Source of the DNA: Tritrichomonas musculus
Lineage: Eukaryota > Parabasalia > Tritrichomonadida > Tritrichomonadidae
Length of the DNA: 64,000 nt
Direction of reading: 5' to 3'
NCBI GenBank assembly: GCA_039105265.1
Contig: JAPFFF010000066.1
Span: 665,949-729,948, forward strand
This document shows positions 12,246-23,510 of this stretch, one piece after another. Under the pieces are notes generated by a model, which saw only the letters and a program-made list of their open reading frames with translations, was not told where the DNA came from and searched no databases. Each line of letters starts with the position of its first letter. The stretch's first letter is position 1. The position numbers were made by a program, and so were the translations under genes.

Positions 12246-13376
12246 ATGAATCCCCAATATCCAGGATACTATCCTCAACAACAACAGCCATACTATCCGC
12301 CACCTCCTCCGCAGCCATACGGTCCACCACAACCTCAGCAACAATACTATCCTCAACCACAGCAGCTATACTATTCACAACCACAAGCACCAACGCCAAT
12401 TTATAATCAGCCCCAAGCACCTGGCTATCAATCACCATATTCGTATTATGTTTTCAATCCTAGTGTATTTACGGAAACAAATAATCCCTGGTCAGCTAAC
12501 ATATGGCTCCAAAACAATTATTTCCCACAACAGCCAATTACTGGCCAAACTCCCACCGAATTTTCCAAATTCCAATCAATTGAACAATTTCAAGAACTCC
12601 GTCACCATGCAACAGTTGAATCAGCTCTCAAACAACTCAACGAATTAGCAACTGATCTTTCCACAGTCGATCCATCAATGTTTTCCCCAGAGCCCGCATG
12701 CTGCTTCATATGCTGCAACTCTTACAATCGGCCAGCGTACCAACTAGGCGTAGGCCCGATTAATGATGCGATAACAGTTGCTGCCAACCACAAATTCATG
12801 AACTACAAGGTTTACTTCCTTCATAATCCTCGATCTTCTCAATTTTTGAACTTTTTGAAAGTCTTCCTTCAAAAAGTTGATAGGTATCTTACTATTTATT
12901 ACACTGGCCACGGGGCCCAAGTGAAGGACAATTCTGGCGATGAAAGAGATGGTTATGATGAAGTTGTCGTTTTTGATGATGGCCATATCGTCGATGACAA
13001 ACTTGCCGAGTATCTGAAGAAGTACTGCAATGGATATGCGCACACAATACTGCTGAATGATTGTTGCCACAGTGGGACAATCTGGGACATTCCTGAGACG
13101 CTGCAAGAAGCACAATACTTCCCGCCAAATATCCTCTCAATTTCATCATCAACGGACAATCAAACAGCAAAGCAGTCGAGGATCCAGCAGAACAGCCAAG
13201 GCATCTTCACCTTCAATTTCTTCACCGTGATAAGAAACAATCCCGGAATACTGATACAGGACGTTCAGAGACTTCTTGATCCTGAATTAAGAAAATTTAA
13301 CCAGCAGGTAGATATGTTCCCAACAAGAGAAGACATGCTATACAAGCCAGTATTCCCTCTCATGGGATCCAACTGA
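12246..13376 (+). CDS. metacaspase (clan CD cysteine peptidase) with Pro/Gln/Tyr-rich N-domain
   Basis: The 376-residue protein starts with about 65 residues of Pro, Gln and Tyr repeats, as in the prodomain of type I metacaspases but without a zinc finger. The peptidase domain follows (about 148-370). Its catalytic dyad is visible: His222 in YYTGHGA and Cys274 in NDCCHSG, which corresponds to the usual DSCHSG. Acidic residues in DERDGYDEVVVFDD fit the substrate (P1 Arg/Lys) and calcium region of metacaspases. It would cleave after basic residues and may act in stress or cell-death pathways. The Pro/Gln region could mediate aggregation or partner binding. The gene is convergent with the PLAC8 gene, 256 bases away. 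The stop is followed by a long T-run. Confidence 0.92.
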   Translation: MNPQYPGYYPQQQQPYYPPPPPQPYGPPQPQQQYYPQPQQLYYSQPQAPTPIYNQPQAPGYQSPYSYYVFNPSVFTETNNPWSANIWLQNNYFPQQPITGQTPTEFSKFQSIEQFQELRHHATVESALKQLNELATDLSTVDPSMFSPEPACCFICCNSYNRPAYQLGVGPINDAITVAANHKFMNYKVYFLHNPRSSQFLNFLKVFLQKVDRYLTIYYTGHGAQVKDNSGDERDGYDEVVVFDDGHIVDDKLAEYLKKYCNGYAHTILLNDCCHSGTIWDIPETLQEAQYFPPNILSISSSTDNQTAKQSRIQQNSQGIFTFNFFTVIRNNPGILIQDVQRLLDPELRKFNQQVDMFPTREDMLYKPVFPLMGSN

Positions 13377-13632
13377 TTTTTTTTTTTTTTTTTTGACTTA
13401 AAAAATAATCTTAATATTTCATTGAGATTATTATCAATGGATATATATGAGATTATCAAATATGGATATCCATATAATTGATGCATGTGAACAAAGTATT
13501 AAATATAAATGAATCTTATCTATTTTTACAATATTTAAATATGCATTATGTTTACTGATTTATTTACTAGCAAAAGTAAAATTACAGAAAGAATTCAACT
13601 TTTAAATATTTCGTAATGCTTTTATTTAAAAA

Positions 13633-14046
13633 TCAATTATTTTCATCATTGGAAGGTTTTCCAGAGGAAGCATAGTTATTTATATTAACATTTACAGCTG
13701 AAGCTGGAGCAGCCACTGGAACTTCAACTATACTTTGGATTTTTTTAATTTCTCTCATATTTTGAATTAAAAAGCAGCATGGGCAACAAGAATCTGTTAT
13801 AAAGTCACCACAAAAGTTTTGTCTCATTCCTCTTGCTTGTCTAATATTTTCTCTTGCCCACAAGTTTGCTGGGAAAACATAGAAATGGCAACATGTACAG
13901 TGTTCACCACGAGCATCGGCCCAAACATGTGCTGAGTAGCATGGATAACACCAAATGGCACAGCAGCAAACGCCGCAATCGCCACAACACCCAAGCAAGG
14001 AAGTTTCAATACTCCCTGTTTGGGCGGCCTTCGAATATTTCATCAT
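13633..14046 (-). CDS. PLAC8-family Cys-rich protein
   Basis: The 137-residue protein has 16 cysteines packed between residues 20 and 91, in the order CCGDCGVCCCAIWCYPC, CTCC and DSCCPCCF. This matches PLAC8 (DUF614) proteins: a CCxDxxxC...CPC first hydrophobic segment and a later CCxxC segment before a charged helix (QNMREIKK). Family members are small membrane-associated proteins linked to metal resistance, cell size or fruit-weight control; the trichomonad role is unknown. Residues 22-40 and 82-96 could sit in the membrane. The tail is Ala/Asn/Ser-rich. The ATG (first of two adjacent Met codons) lies just after an A/T-run. It is convergent with the metacaspase gene. Confidence 0.85.
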   Translation of the reverse strand: MMKYSKAAQTGSIETSLLGCCGDCGVCCCAIWCYPCYSAHVWADARGEHCTCCHFYVFPANLWARENIRQARGMRQNFCGDFITDSCCPCCFLIQNMREIKKIQSIVEVPVAAPASAVNVNINNYASSGKPSNDENN

Positions 14047-15161
14047 TTTTCAAAAATGTTTCTGTTTTTTTTTTTTTTTTTTTTTTTTTGCCTTTCAAAA
14101 AAAAAAAAAAAACGTTTCATTTTTTTTTTAGGGCATAGAAAATATTTTTTTCTAATATAAATCAAAGAATAGAATATTTAGTATTTAAAAAAGCAAAAAA
14201 AAAAAAAAAAATAGTATGTTTCATTGAAAAAGTTAACTTCATTTTTTCTGCCATTTTTACCGTAGAGCATTGAATAAGTTGATCGCTGTTTGAAATTTTT
14301 CATTTTCATTCAAAATAACACTTTGGCCAAAGTCTCAAAAGAAAATCAGAGTATTCAAAATTTATTTGTTACTATATTATCTTTTCAATAGTTTCTATTA
14401 TCTTTTCAATAGTTTCTATTATTAAAATCATTTATTGGCAATATTTGAAATTAAAATGGAAGATAGGCTTGTTACTCAGGTTACCAATTAAGTTGTGAAT
14501 TGGCATAGTAACCTCAATTTCATTCAATTTTCCAAACTTTTTGAATTCAAACGATCTTTTATAGAATTATTTTACATTCTGATATTTATTTTTTTATATT
14601 ATCAATTAATGTAATGAGAGTATATTTGAAAATAGTAAATTAATAAATCTAATTTATTATAATATTATTTTATAAATATATTTTTGAATCTGATTTATGA
14701 TTAATTGAGTCTAATTTGGTATTAAATTTAATTTTTGGAATAATTGTAATTATTCAACGAATTCATTTGAAATATTGAAATAAATTGAGTTTTCAGAAAA
14801 ACAATACCACTTTTTCAAAGAAAATTTTCTTTGAAAATACGTCCGAAGGGCAAGTATTATTATTTATTATTTACAAGCCTAGTTTTATTGTAAAATTAAA
14901 AAATCCACTTTTTAATATGAAATGATTAAAATAAATTCAAATTATGGCATAAATAACGTATTACATTCAAAAAAATTACAAAAATTTTTGAAGGGTTATT
15001 ATTACGCTGTGTAAATTGTTTTTTTGGATTGAAAATCTGTTTTTCGATTAATGTGCTAAATTCCCTTTCAAAAAGTGGATTTTCTAATTTTGAAACGTTT
15101 TCCAATTTTACAACAAAACTGTATATATATACTCTTTTGTCTAAGGCATCGGATGCTTGAA
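14047..15161. other. intergenic spacer with repeats
   Basis: No gene is seen. It holds long T and A runs (14069-14112), an exact tandem duplication of about 22 bp at 14376-14421 (TATCTTTTCAATAGTTTCTA twice) and the dispersed repeat at 14883-15096. Confidence 0.6.
14883..15096. repeat. dispersed repeat, inverted copy of 571-705
   Basis: The left part (from about 14900, AATCCACTTTTTAATATGAA, through CGTATTACATTC) is the inverse of 605-700. The right part carries AAAAGTGGATTTTC on the plus strand at about 15071. The two AGTGG words therefore face each other as an imperfect inverted repeat of about 200 bp, a MITE-like arrangement. Confidence 0.5.
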
Positions 15162-16433
15162 CTATATTTTTAATATCAATGCCCTCGGGTGAATAAAAAG
15201 TGACAAACTATTTGAGAATGGTCCAAATGCGTTCGTTGCGCAGTTGAGAATGAAAGAATTTGGGAACGACGCGAGAGACAGGGACAGGCAGCCCTCAAAG
15301 CACTTATTTTCAATAAAGATGTCATTCCCGAGAAATTCTATCGAATCCAGCCTGGTGCACATAGCGAAGGCACCTTCTTCAACTCTTGTCACTTTTTTTG
15401 GCGCCAAAAAATATTGAATTGAAGAGTTCGAAAACGCGTGAGATTTGACTTCACTCAATTCAGACGGCTCAGCGAATACAACTTCGCGTAACCGGCTGCA
15501 ATGCGCAAAAGCACTAGACTCAATTTTTTTAACGGTCGCCGGCATCAAAATTTTTTTTACCGTTGAGTAAGAGAACGCCCTCTCGCTAACCGCTTCCATC
15601 TCTGAGAGCGAGTCAACTTCAAACTCGCTAATCTCACTTTTTGAGAATGCATCTCTGCCAATTGATTTAACGTGTGATGTGATATGAAATCTATGAATTA
15701 CGGTTAATGAAAATGACTCAATTCCTATTGAAATTAATTCTGAGTCTCTTTCAAAATTAACCGTTTTTAGATTGGAGCACTTGTAGAAAGCGCCATCGCC
15801 AATCTCCCTCAATTTTGAAGGAAATGTAATGCACTCAATTGGAGTCATTGAAAAGGCTTCTTTTTCAATTGCATTCAAATTTGAATGTAATTCAAAATCT
15901 ATCTTCTTCAGATTCGAACAGCTCGCAAACGCAAAGGGACCGATGGCTCTCACGGTGGATGGAATCGTTATGCCCTCAATTTGGCGTGATGCAAACACGA
16001 TGTTATCAAAAGTGTCACTTTTTGGGTCTGTTTTTCCTAAAACGACTTTTTGTGAAGAATCAAGATAGGAAAAGTGCTTACTGCTCGGCGAAATTATGAT
16101 GCTGTTCAGCCGCCACGTGTATTTGTACCAGCCTTCGCACAGACTCTCGACACTGGCGGGAAGATTGATGCTGAATATGGAAGAACTGGCAAATGCATTT
16201 GCGTGAATGGTTCGTATTTCTGAATCTTCTGGGAGTTGAATTTCATTTATCAGCATATTGTCCTCAAATGAACTTTCGTTGATATCAGTAATAATAAATT
16301 CACGTGATTTGTAAAAAATTGATCGAGGAATTAATATATCTCCATGAGCTTTTTTTGATTGAGTGATTCTCGCGGTATTATTTTCCATATTCAATTCAAA
16401 AGCCAATCCATCTTTTTTATGTATTGGATTCAT
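15162..16433 (-). CDS. BspA-like leucine-rich repeat (LRR_5/TpLRR) protein
   Basis: The 423-residue protein contains about ten BspA-type repeats with the cycle 'IxxxAFxxCxxLxxIxxPxxVxxI', with Ala-Phe anchors near residues 81, 169, 193, 215, 262, 286, 308, 333 and 355 (FASCSNLKKIDF, GAFYKCSNLKTVNF, SAFAHCSRLREVVF, GAFAMCTRLDSIEF). This family, first known from Bacteroides and Treponema surface proteins, is hugely expanded in trichomonads, where some members sit on the surface and bind host or bacterial targets. No signal peptide or transmembrane segment is visible, so secretion or surface location is unproven. The gene is divergent from the RRM gene and shares a ~240-base AT-rich promoter region with it. 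A TCATT initiator-like word lies about 40 bases upstream. Confidence 0.88.
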   Translation of the reverse strand: MNPIHKKDGLAFELNMENNTARITQSKKAHGDILIPRSIFYKSREFIITDINESSFEDNMLINEIQLPEDSEIRTIHANAFASSSIFSINLPASVESLCEGWYKYTWRLNSIIISPSSKHFSYLDSSQKVVLGKTDPKSDTFDNIVFASRQIEGITIPSTVRAIGPFAFASCSNLKKIDFELHSNLNAIEKEAFSMTPIECITFPSKLREIGDGAFYKCSNLKTVNFERDSELISIGIESFSLTVIHRFHITSHVKSIGRDAFSKSEISEFEVDSLSEMEAVSERAFSYSTVKKILMPATVKKIESSAFAHCSRLREVVFAEPSELSEVKSHAFSNSSIQYFLAPKKVTRVEEGAFAMCTRLDSIEFLGNDIFIENKCFEGCLSLSLASFPNSFILNCATNAFGPFSNSLSLFIHPRALILKI

Positions 16434-16652
16434 ATAGATTGTTTTTTTTTTTTTTTTTTACAAATTTGAATGAGGATATTGAAATTAATAAAAAAATTTG
16501 ATAAGATAAATGGTAAATATTAATAATATATTATATTTTTATTCAATTATTATATAATTAGAATAATAATTAATATATATATATTAAATTATATTCATAA
16601 TATATAAAAATAATTAATAATATAAAATAAATTTTGTAGTTCGGTATTTTAC

Positions 16653-16657
16653 TCATT
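16653..16657 (+). promoter_or_regulatory. initiator-like TCATT of the RRM gene
   Basis: TCATT fits the TCAYW initiator; its A lies 21 bases before the first in-frame ATG (16676), the same spacing class as at 12225 and 49386, and this supports the upstream start. Confidence 0.45.
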
Positions 16658-16675
16658 TTAAAAATTCGATGTAAA

Positions 16676-18244
16676 ATGCATTTCTGTGCTTATTTGGCTG
16701 TAGTAAAATTTTATAAAAGTTTTTTTATGTCTAAATCAGTTTATGTAGCAGATCTTCCATTTAATTATGATGAAAAAGGAAATATTGTACCGGGAATTGA
16801 TACAAATTTCTTGAGAACTCTTTTCAAAGATTATGGAGTAGTTACAAGTCCTGATGGCGTTCAAATTATGGTTAAAGAAAAAAAAAAGGGCAATTCAAGT
16901 GTATTTGCTTTCATTGAATTTGAAAGTGAGCAGCAAGCCCGGCGAGCAATTGAAGATTTAAATTATACTAAAATACAAGATATACCAATTCGTTTAATAA
17001 CGAATAATAAAAAAACAAAAGAAATTATTAACAGCAAACAAGGGAATCTTTGTATTACGAACTTATCACCAGCAATCGAAGTTTCTCAAATTTATGAAGT
17101 ATTTTCACAATATGGTGAAATTCTAACCTGTAAAATTCCCTTTGAGATTATAAATGATCCAGAAAGGAGAGTTATTTCATGCGGATATGCCTATGTCCAA
17201 TTCTTAAATCCTAATGATGCCAATACAGCGATGGAAGACCTCCAAGGCTCTACAATCTTTGGAGATCCGATTAAAATTGAGCAATTTGTCAAACTTGACC
17301 GTCCCAATCCAGAAACCTCCTTCACAAACTGTTACATTAAAAACATCCCGAGCAGCTACACCGATGATGACCTCAGGGCACTTTTTTCTGAGTTCGGCGA
17401 AGTTGTATCAAGCAAAGTTTCAACTGACAGCAGCGGTAAGAGCCAAAACTTTGGTTTCTGCTCGATGAAAACTCACGAACAGGCTTTAAATGCAATTGAG
17501 AGCATAAATGGTCGTATAATTGAGGGCAAGGAAATTGAATGCTGCCGCATGAAGAAGAAGAAGGAGAGGTTGAACGAGCTGAGGAGCCTCTCTGAGAGCT
17601 GGAAGCGCGAGAACTCCGCAAAGTACAAGGGCAGAAATTTGTACGTTAGAAACTTCGACGAAACGGTCGTCGAGGGGGACCTCGAGGCAGCCTTCGGCGT
17701 TTTCGGGCCCATCGAGAATGTGGCCGTGATGCGCGATGACAGCGGAAACAGCAAAAAGTTCGGCTTCGTCTGCTTCGCCGATAGAAAGTCGGCCGAAAAC
17801 TGCCTCGCGAGGGCGCAGCCGATCGTGCTGCACGGCAGGAGCTGCTTCGTGGCAGAGGCCGTCTCGAAGGAGGAGAGGATGAAGAAGTCGCTCGCGAGAA
17901 GCGGCGTCCTCTACGTGAGCGAAAGGAAGGGGCATGCGCGGACTCAGTATTCAAAAAGTCAGCAAAAAGCGTTAAATGGCGGTTTTGAGAAAAGTGTGTC
18001 GAGAAGAAGTGATGCTGGCTCGCTGCCGCAGGAGAAGAGGGGCGCTCAGTGCTCAAGGCAGAAGAGCAAGAAGCCGCAACCGCCTGCGACAGGCTGGAAT
18101 CCGAAGAAGGTGCGTGTAAGGCGAAGAGGAGTGCAGCAGGCGAAAAGCAGCCCCGAAGAAGAGCATGAGAGGGAGGAATCATCGGATGACAACGACGATG
18201 TCGATGACGACTACGATGACAACTCAGACGATTTTAAATTGTAA
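16676..18244 (+). CDS. poly(A)-binding-protein-like protein with four RRMs
   Basis: The 522-residue protein carries four RNA-recognition motifs at about 21-108, 123-204, 217-292 and 321-396, the layout of cytoplasmic poly(A)-binding protein. RNP2/RNP1 pairs are readable: VYVADLP/SVFAFIEF, LCITNLS/CGYAYVQF, CYIKNIP/QNFGFCSM and LYVRNF/KKFGFVCF. Instead of the usual C-terminal MLLE/PABC domain it ends in a basic, low-complexity region and a strongly acidic Asp/Glu tail (about 485-522), so partner recruitment should differ from PABPC1. Start choice: ATG 16676 sits 21 bases after an initiator-like TCATT, but the leader MHFCAYLAVVKFYKSFF is unlike the family, and the ATG at 16727 (MSKSVYVADLP) is a good alternative. 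GC content rises from about 32% near the start to 60% in RRM4. Confidence 0.88.
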   Translation: MHFCAYLAVVKFYKSFFMSKSVYVADLPFNYDEKGNIVPGIDTNFLRTLFKDYGVVTSPDGVQIMVKEKKKGNSSVFAFIEFESEQQARRAIEDLNYTKIQDIPIRLITNNKKTKEIINSKQGNLCITNLSPAIEVSQIYEVFSQYGEILTCKIPFEIINDPERRVISCGYAYVQFLNPNDANTAMEDLQGSTIFGDPIKIEQFVKLDRPNPETSFTNCYIKNIPSSYTDDDLRALFSEFGEVVSSKVSTDSSGKSQNFGFCSMKTHEQALNAIESINGRIIEGKEIECCRMKKKKERLNELRSLSESWKRENSAKYKGRNLYVRNFDETVVEGDLEAAFGVFGPIENVAVMRDDSGNSKKFGFVCFADRKSAENCLARAQPIVLHGRSCFVAEAVSKEERMKKSLARSGVLYVSERKGHARTQYSKSQQKALNGGFEKSVSRRSDAGSLPQEKRGAQCSRQKSKKPQPPATGWNPKKVRVRRRGVQQAKSSPEEEHEREESSDDNDDVDDDYDDNSDDFKL

Positions 18245-19599
18245 TAGTTTATTAATAAATCACTCGTTTTTATTATTTATTTGCTTTGTTCTTTTTCGCG
18301 TTCAGAATAAAATTGTTATATTTTTCTTGTGATTTAAAAATATTTTTTTTTTATTGATAAATATTTTTTTAATTTAATAAATTATATAAAATTGTTTATT
18401 TTAAAATTATTGTGCTTTAATTAAAATTATATATATATATATATATATCATTTTATTTAAAATAATTTTTTCATTTAAAAACATTTATTTTATTTTATAA
18501 ATATTTTTTTTATTTAAAATCATTTTTTATCCAAAAATATTTTTTTAATTTAAAGAAATTTTGTTAATTATTTTATTTATAAGTATTTTATCAATTTAAA
18601 ATTGTTTTATTTTAAATAATTTATTTTATTTAAATTTTTTATTTATTTATTTATAAATATTTTTTTAATTTGAAATTTTATTTTATCTATAAATATTTTT
18701 TTTAATTTAAAATTATTTTGTTATTTAAAATTGTTTCTTTTATTTTAAATATTTTTTTTATTTTTAAGTATTTTTTTTATTTATTATTTATTTATAAATA
18801 TTTTTTAATGTAAAATTATTTTGTTATTTAAAAATAGTTCTTATTTAAAATTTTATAATTGTTCTATTTTATTCGATTTTTTTTTAATTTAATATTATAT
18901 TTTATTTTATTTTAAATTTTTTAAGTATTTATTTATTTAATATTTATTTAATATTTATTTATAAATATTTTTTTATTTAAAATTATTTATGATTGTTTTA
19001 TTTTATTCGAATATTTTTTAATTTAATATTATATTTAATTTTATTTTAAATTTTTTAAATATTTATTTATTATTTATTTATTATTTATTTATATATATTT
19101 TTATTTAAAATTATTTCTTTTATTTTAAATATTTTTTATTTATAATTATTTATAATTGTTTTATTTTATTCGAATTTTTTTTTGTATAAATTTTTTTTAA
19201 TTTAATATTATATTTTATTTTATTTTAGATTTTTTATTTATTTATTTATTATTTATTTATAAATATTTTTTATTTAAAATTATTTATGATTGTTTTATTT
19301 TATTCGAATATTTTTTAATTTAATATTATATTTAATTTTATTTTAAATTTTTTAAATATTTATTTATTATTTATTTATAAATATTTTTTATTTAAAATTA
19401 TTTCGTTTATTTTAAATATTTTTTATTTATAATTATTCATAATTGTTTATTTTATTCGAATTTTTTTTGTATAAATTTTTTTTAATTTAATATTATATTT
19501 TATTTTATTTTAAATTTTTTAAATATTTATTTATTATTTATTTATTATTTATTTATATATATTTTTTATTTAAAATTATTTCTTTTATTTTAAATATTT

Positions 19600-20170
19600 T
19601 TTATTTATAATTATTTATAATTGTTTTATTTTATTCGAATTTTTTTTTGTATAAATTTTTTTAAATTAATATTATATTTAATTTTATTTTAAATTTTTTA
19701 AATATTTATTTATTATTTATTTATTATTTATTTATATATATTTTTTATTTAAAATTATTTCTTTTATTTTAAATATTTTTTATTTATAATTATTTATAAT
19801 TGTTTTATTTTATTCGAATTTTTCTGTATAAATTTTTTTTAATTTAATATTATATTTTATTTTATTTTAAAATTTTTAAGTATTTATTTATTTATTATTT
19901 ATTTATAAATATTTTTTTATTTAAAATTATTTTGTTATTTAAAAATATTTTTTTTATTTTAAATATTTTTTATTTATAATTATTTATGATTGTTTTATTT
20001 TATTCGAATATTTTTTAATTTAATATTATATTTAATTTTATTTTAAATTTTTTAAATATTTATTTATTATTTATTTATTATTTATTTATAAATATTTTTT
20101 ATTTAAAATTATTTCTTTTATTTTAAATATTTTTTATTTATAATTATTTATAATTGTTTTATTTTATTCG

Positions 20171-20230
<60 letters not shown>

Positions 20231-21235
20231 TATAAATTTTTTTTAATTTAATATTATATTTTATTTTATTTTAATTTTTTTAAGTATTTATTTATTTATT
20301 TATATTTTTTATATAAAATTATTTTTTTTTATTTTAATTATTTTTTTATTTATAATTATTTATAATTGTTTTATTTTATTCGAATTTTTTTTTTGTATAA
20401 ATTTTTTTTAATTTAATATTATATTTTATTTTATTTTAAATTTTTTAAGTATTTATTTATTTATTATTTATTTATAAATATTTTTTTATTTAAAATTATT
20501 TATAATTGTTTTATTTTATTCAAATTTTTTTTTAATTTAATATTATATTTAATTTTATTTTAAATTTTTTAAGTATTTATTTATTTATTATTTATTTATA
20601 AGTATTTTTTTATTTAAAAATAATTTTGTTATTTAAAAATATTTTTTTTTATTTTAAATATTTTTTTATTTATAATTATTTATAATTGTTTTATTTTATT
20701 CGAATTTTTTTTTGTATAAATTTTTTTAAATTAATATTATATTTAATTTTATTTTAAATTTTTTAAATATTTATTTATTATTTATTTATTATTTATTTAT
20801 ATATATTTTTTATTTAAAATTATTTCTTTTATTTTAAATATTTTTTATTTATAATTATTTATAATTGTTTTATTTTATTCGAATTTTTCTGTATAAATTT
20901 TTTTTAATTTAATATTATATTTTATTTTATTTTAAAATTTTTAAGTATTTATTTATTTATTATTTATTTATAAATATTTTTTTATTTAAAATTATTTTGT
21001 TATTTAAAAATATTTTTTTTATTTTAAATATTTTTTATTTATAATTATTTATGATTGTTTTATTTTATTCGAATATTTTTTAATTTAATATTATATTTAA
21101 TTTTATTTTAAATTTTTTAAATATTTATTTATTATTTATTTATTATTTATTTATAAATATTTTTTATTTAAAATTATTTCTTTTATTTTAAATATTTTTT
21201 ATTTATAATTATTTATAATTGTTTTATTTTATTCG

Positions 21236-21295
<60 letters not shown>

Positions 21296-21775
21296 TATAA
21301 ATTTTTTTTAATTTAATATTATATTTTATTTTATTTTAATTTTTTTAAGTATTTATTTATTTATTTATATTTTTTATATAAAATTATTTTTTTTTATTTT
21401 AATTATTTTTTTATTTATAATTATTTATAATTGTTTTATTTTATTCGAATTTTTTTTTTGTATAAATTTTTTTTAATTTAATATTATATTTTATTTTATT
21501 TTAAATTTTTTAAGTATTTATTTATTTATTATTTATTTATAAATATTTTTTTATTTAAAATTATTTATAATTGTTTTATTTTATTCAAATTTTTTTTTAA
21601 TTTAATATTATATTTAATTTTATTTTAAATTTTTTAAGTATTTATTTATTTATTATTTATTTATAAGTATTTTTTTATTTAAAAATAATTTTGTTATTTA
21701 AAAATATTTTTTTTTATTTTAAATATTTTTTTATTTATAATTATTTATAATTGTTTTATTTTATTCGAATTTTTT
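19600..21775. repeat. exact-looking tandem duplication, period 1,065 bp
   Basis: Landmarks recur at a constant offset of 1,065: CGAATTTTTCTG at 19815 and 20880, the word ATGATTGTTTTATTTTATTC at 19986 and 21051, the 57-T run at 20173-20229 and 21238-21294, GTATAAATTTTTTTAAATTA at 19649 and 20714. Both copies look identical by eye, including both homopolymer runs. Edges are fuzzy because the flanks are similar low-complexity DNA. Confidence 0.75.
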
Positions 21776-22058
21776 TTAATTTAATTTAATATTATATTTT
21801 ATTTTATTTTAAATTTTTTACGTATTTATTTATTATTTATTTATAAATATTTTTTAATGTTAAATAATATTGTTATTTAAAATTATTTCTTTTATTTTAA
21901 ATATTTTTTATTTAAAATTATTTATAATTGTTTTATTTTATTCGAATTTTTTTTAATTTAATTTAATATTATATTTTATTTTATTTTAAATTTTTTAAGT
22001 ATTTATTTATAAATATTTTTTTATTTAAAATAATTTTGGTATTTAAAATTATTTCTTT

Positions 22059-22147
22059 TAAACTTGAATCAAAAATGATAAGACGCTTCTGGTCAAAATT
22101 GAATTATATTTTACCATGAGTGTCTTATCGTTTTTGATTTAAGTTTA
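22059..22147. mobile_element. 89-bp hairpin, MITE-like
   Basis: Arms of about 28 bp (TAAACTTGAATCAAAAATGA at 22059 and its inverse ending at 22147) pair with about three mismatches around a ~33-base loop. It sits inside the AT-only block and is clearly different in composition. It could be a tiny inverted-repeat insertion or a structured RNA. Confidence 0.5.
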
Positions 22148-22200
22148 TTTCAAATATTTTTATTTAAAATTATTTATAATTGTTTTATTTTATTTAAAAT

Positions 22201-23510
22201 AATTTTATTTAACGGTGGAGTTTATTTTCAATATCTCAAAATTTACTTTATGCCAAAAAGTTTAGTACAAATACTATATTTCTATTAAATGATTATTTGA
22301 ATAACCATGAATATGATTTAATTATATTATATTATGTTATTCTTTGTTCAATTATAGAAGATATCTTCATCATATCAAATTATATGCTTATCAAATTATT
22401 ATGATTATTTTTTATATCTCATCACCTATTTGTTTATTGGCCTTATTTGTACAATTAACTTATTATATATTATATATTATATATTATATATAAAATTAAA
22501 ATATGCATTGCTTGTTTAAATAAAAATTTGCTTGATAAATTTTTTTGCCAAAATAAAAATATTAAAAATTTAAAAACATCTCGTTAAAGAAACTATAATT
22601 ATCTGTCCAAATCATTAAAATAAAATGATAATTAATATATAAGTAATATTTGGTAAACATAAAAATGTAAAACCATCTTTGTCTCCTGAAAAATGGAAAA
22701 CAATAAAATTTTACGTTTTATAAAAAATCGTTTTTATCTTACCAGTTTTCGATTATTATGCAAATCTTTTTGATCAAATTATATAATAATTTAATTTTAA
22801 AAATAGTTTTAATATTTTTAGCCAAAAAATATTTGAATATATGAACGAAAACCATTATCAAAATTGGTAATTGAATAATGAAAATTATTCGAATTTCTCC
22901 TTGAATTTAGTTATTTTAATAATTATATAGATAAAATAAAAATATTTAAACATTTATACTTTTTAATAAAATAATTAAAATAAATAATCTTCAATACAAA
23001 TCAAGATAAAAATATTTTTAAAAAAGGTGATGTGAAAACATTTTTTTGTCCAAAAAATTTTTTTTGTCAACCAACTATACTATAGTTAATAATATTTTAT
23101 TTAATAAAAAGAAGTAATAAAATATTAATAATTCTCTAGGTACAACTTTTTGAGTTAATAAAACACTCAAAAAGTTGTAAAACAGAGAACTGAAATAAAT
23201 GAAGTAGCTTTTTAAATAAAAATAAAATATCTAATTACTTATTTTTTAAATAAAAAGTGCAAAAACCAACCCTGAGAGGCCTTTTTCTGAATTACTTATA
23301 AAAGAGATATACTTCGAATGAAATCTTTATTGAAAGGAGCCGTCCGTTAACTAGGGGAAATTATTGGCCTCAATCAGGAAGTTGGAAACTTAACTTGATA
23401 AGTTTTTTGTTTGCGGGGAAACGGTTAACGAACAACTCACAACTTGGCCGCAAATCCAAGTTTTCACAGATTTCACTCAAAGTTCACTCTTTCTCATAAC
23501 TCAGAAAAAA
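22201..23510. other. AT-rich spacer with a perfect hairpin
   Basis: No gene is seen. A hairpin at about 23142-23178 has 13-bp perfect arms (ACAACTTTTTGAG and its inverse) and a loop of about 11 bases; the flanking CTCT/AGAG words extend the symmetry. The 3' part (23270-23510) is less AT-rich and may be the body of a tRNA-derived repeat. Confidence 0.45.

Larger units (their letters stand above)
18245..22200. repeat. AT-only low-complexity/satellite-like block
   Basis: Almost 4 kb consist of variations on TTTATTTATAAATATTTTTT, ATTTAAAATTATTT and TTGTTTTATTTTATTCGAAT with hardly any G or C. The recurring TTCGAA words mark irregular units of about 190-330 bp. It begins 60-100 bases after the RRM gene stop. 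Two uninterrupted 57-T runs lie inside. An (AT)n tract is at 18429-18449. No gene is possible here. It may be a matrix/scaffold region, a replication-related AT block or simply expanding slippage DNA. Confidence 0.85.

Noticed and set aside
17373-18182. Long minus-strand frames opposite the RRM gene
   Set aside because: They mirror the GC-rich codons of the plus-strand RRM gene, whose RNP motifs are clear.
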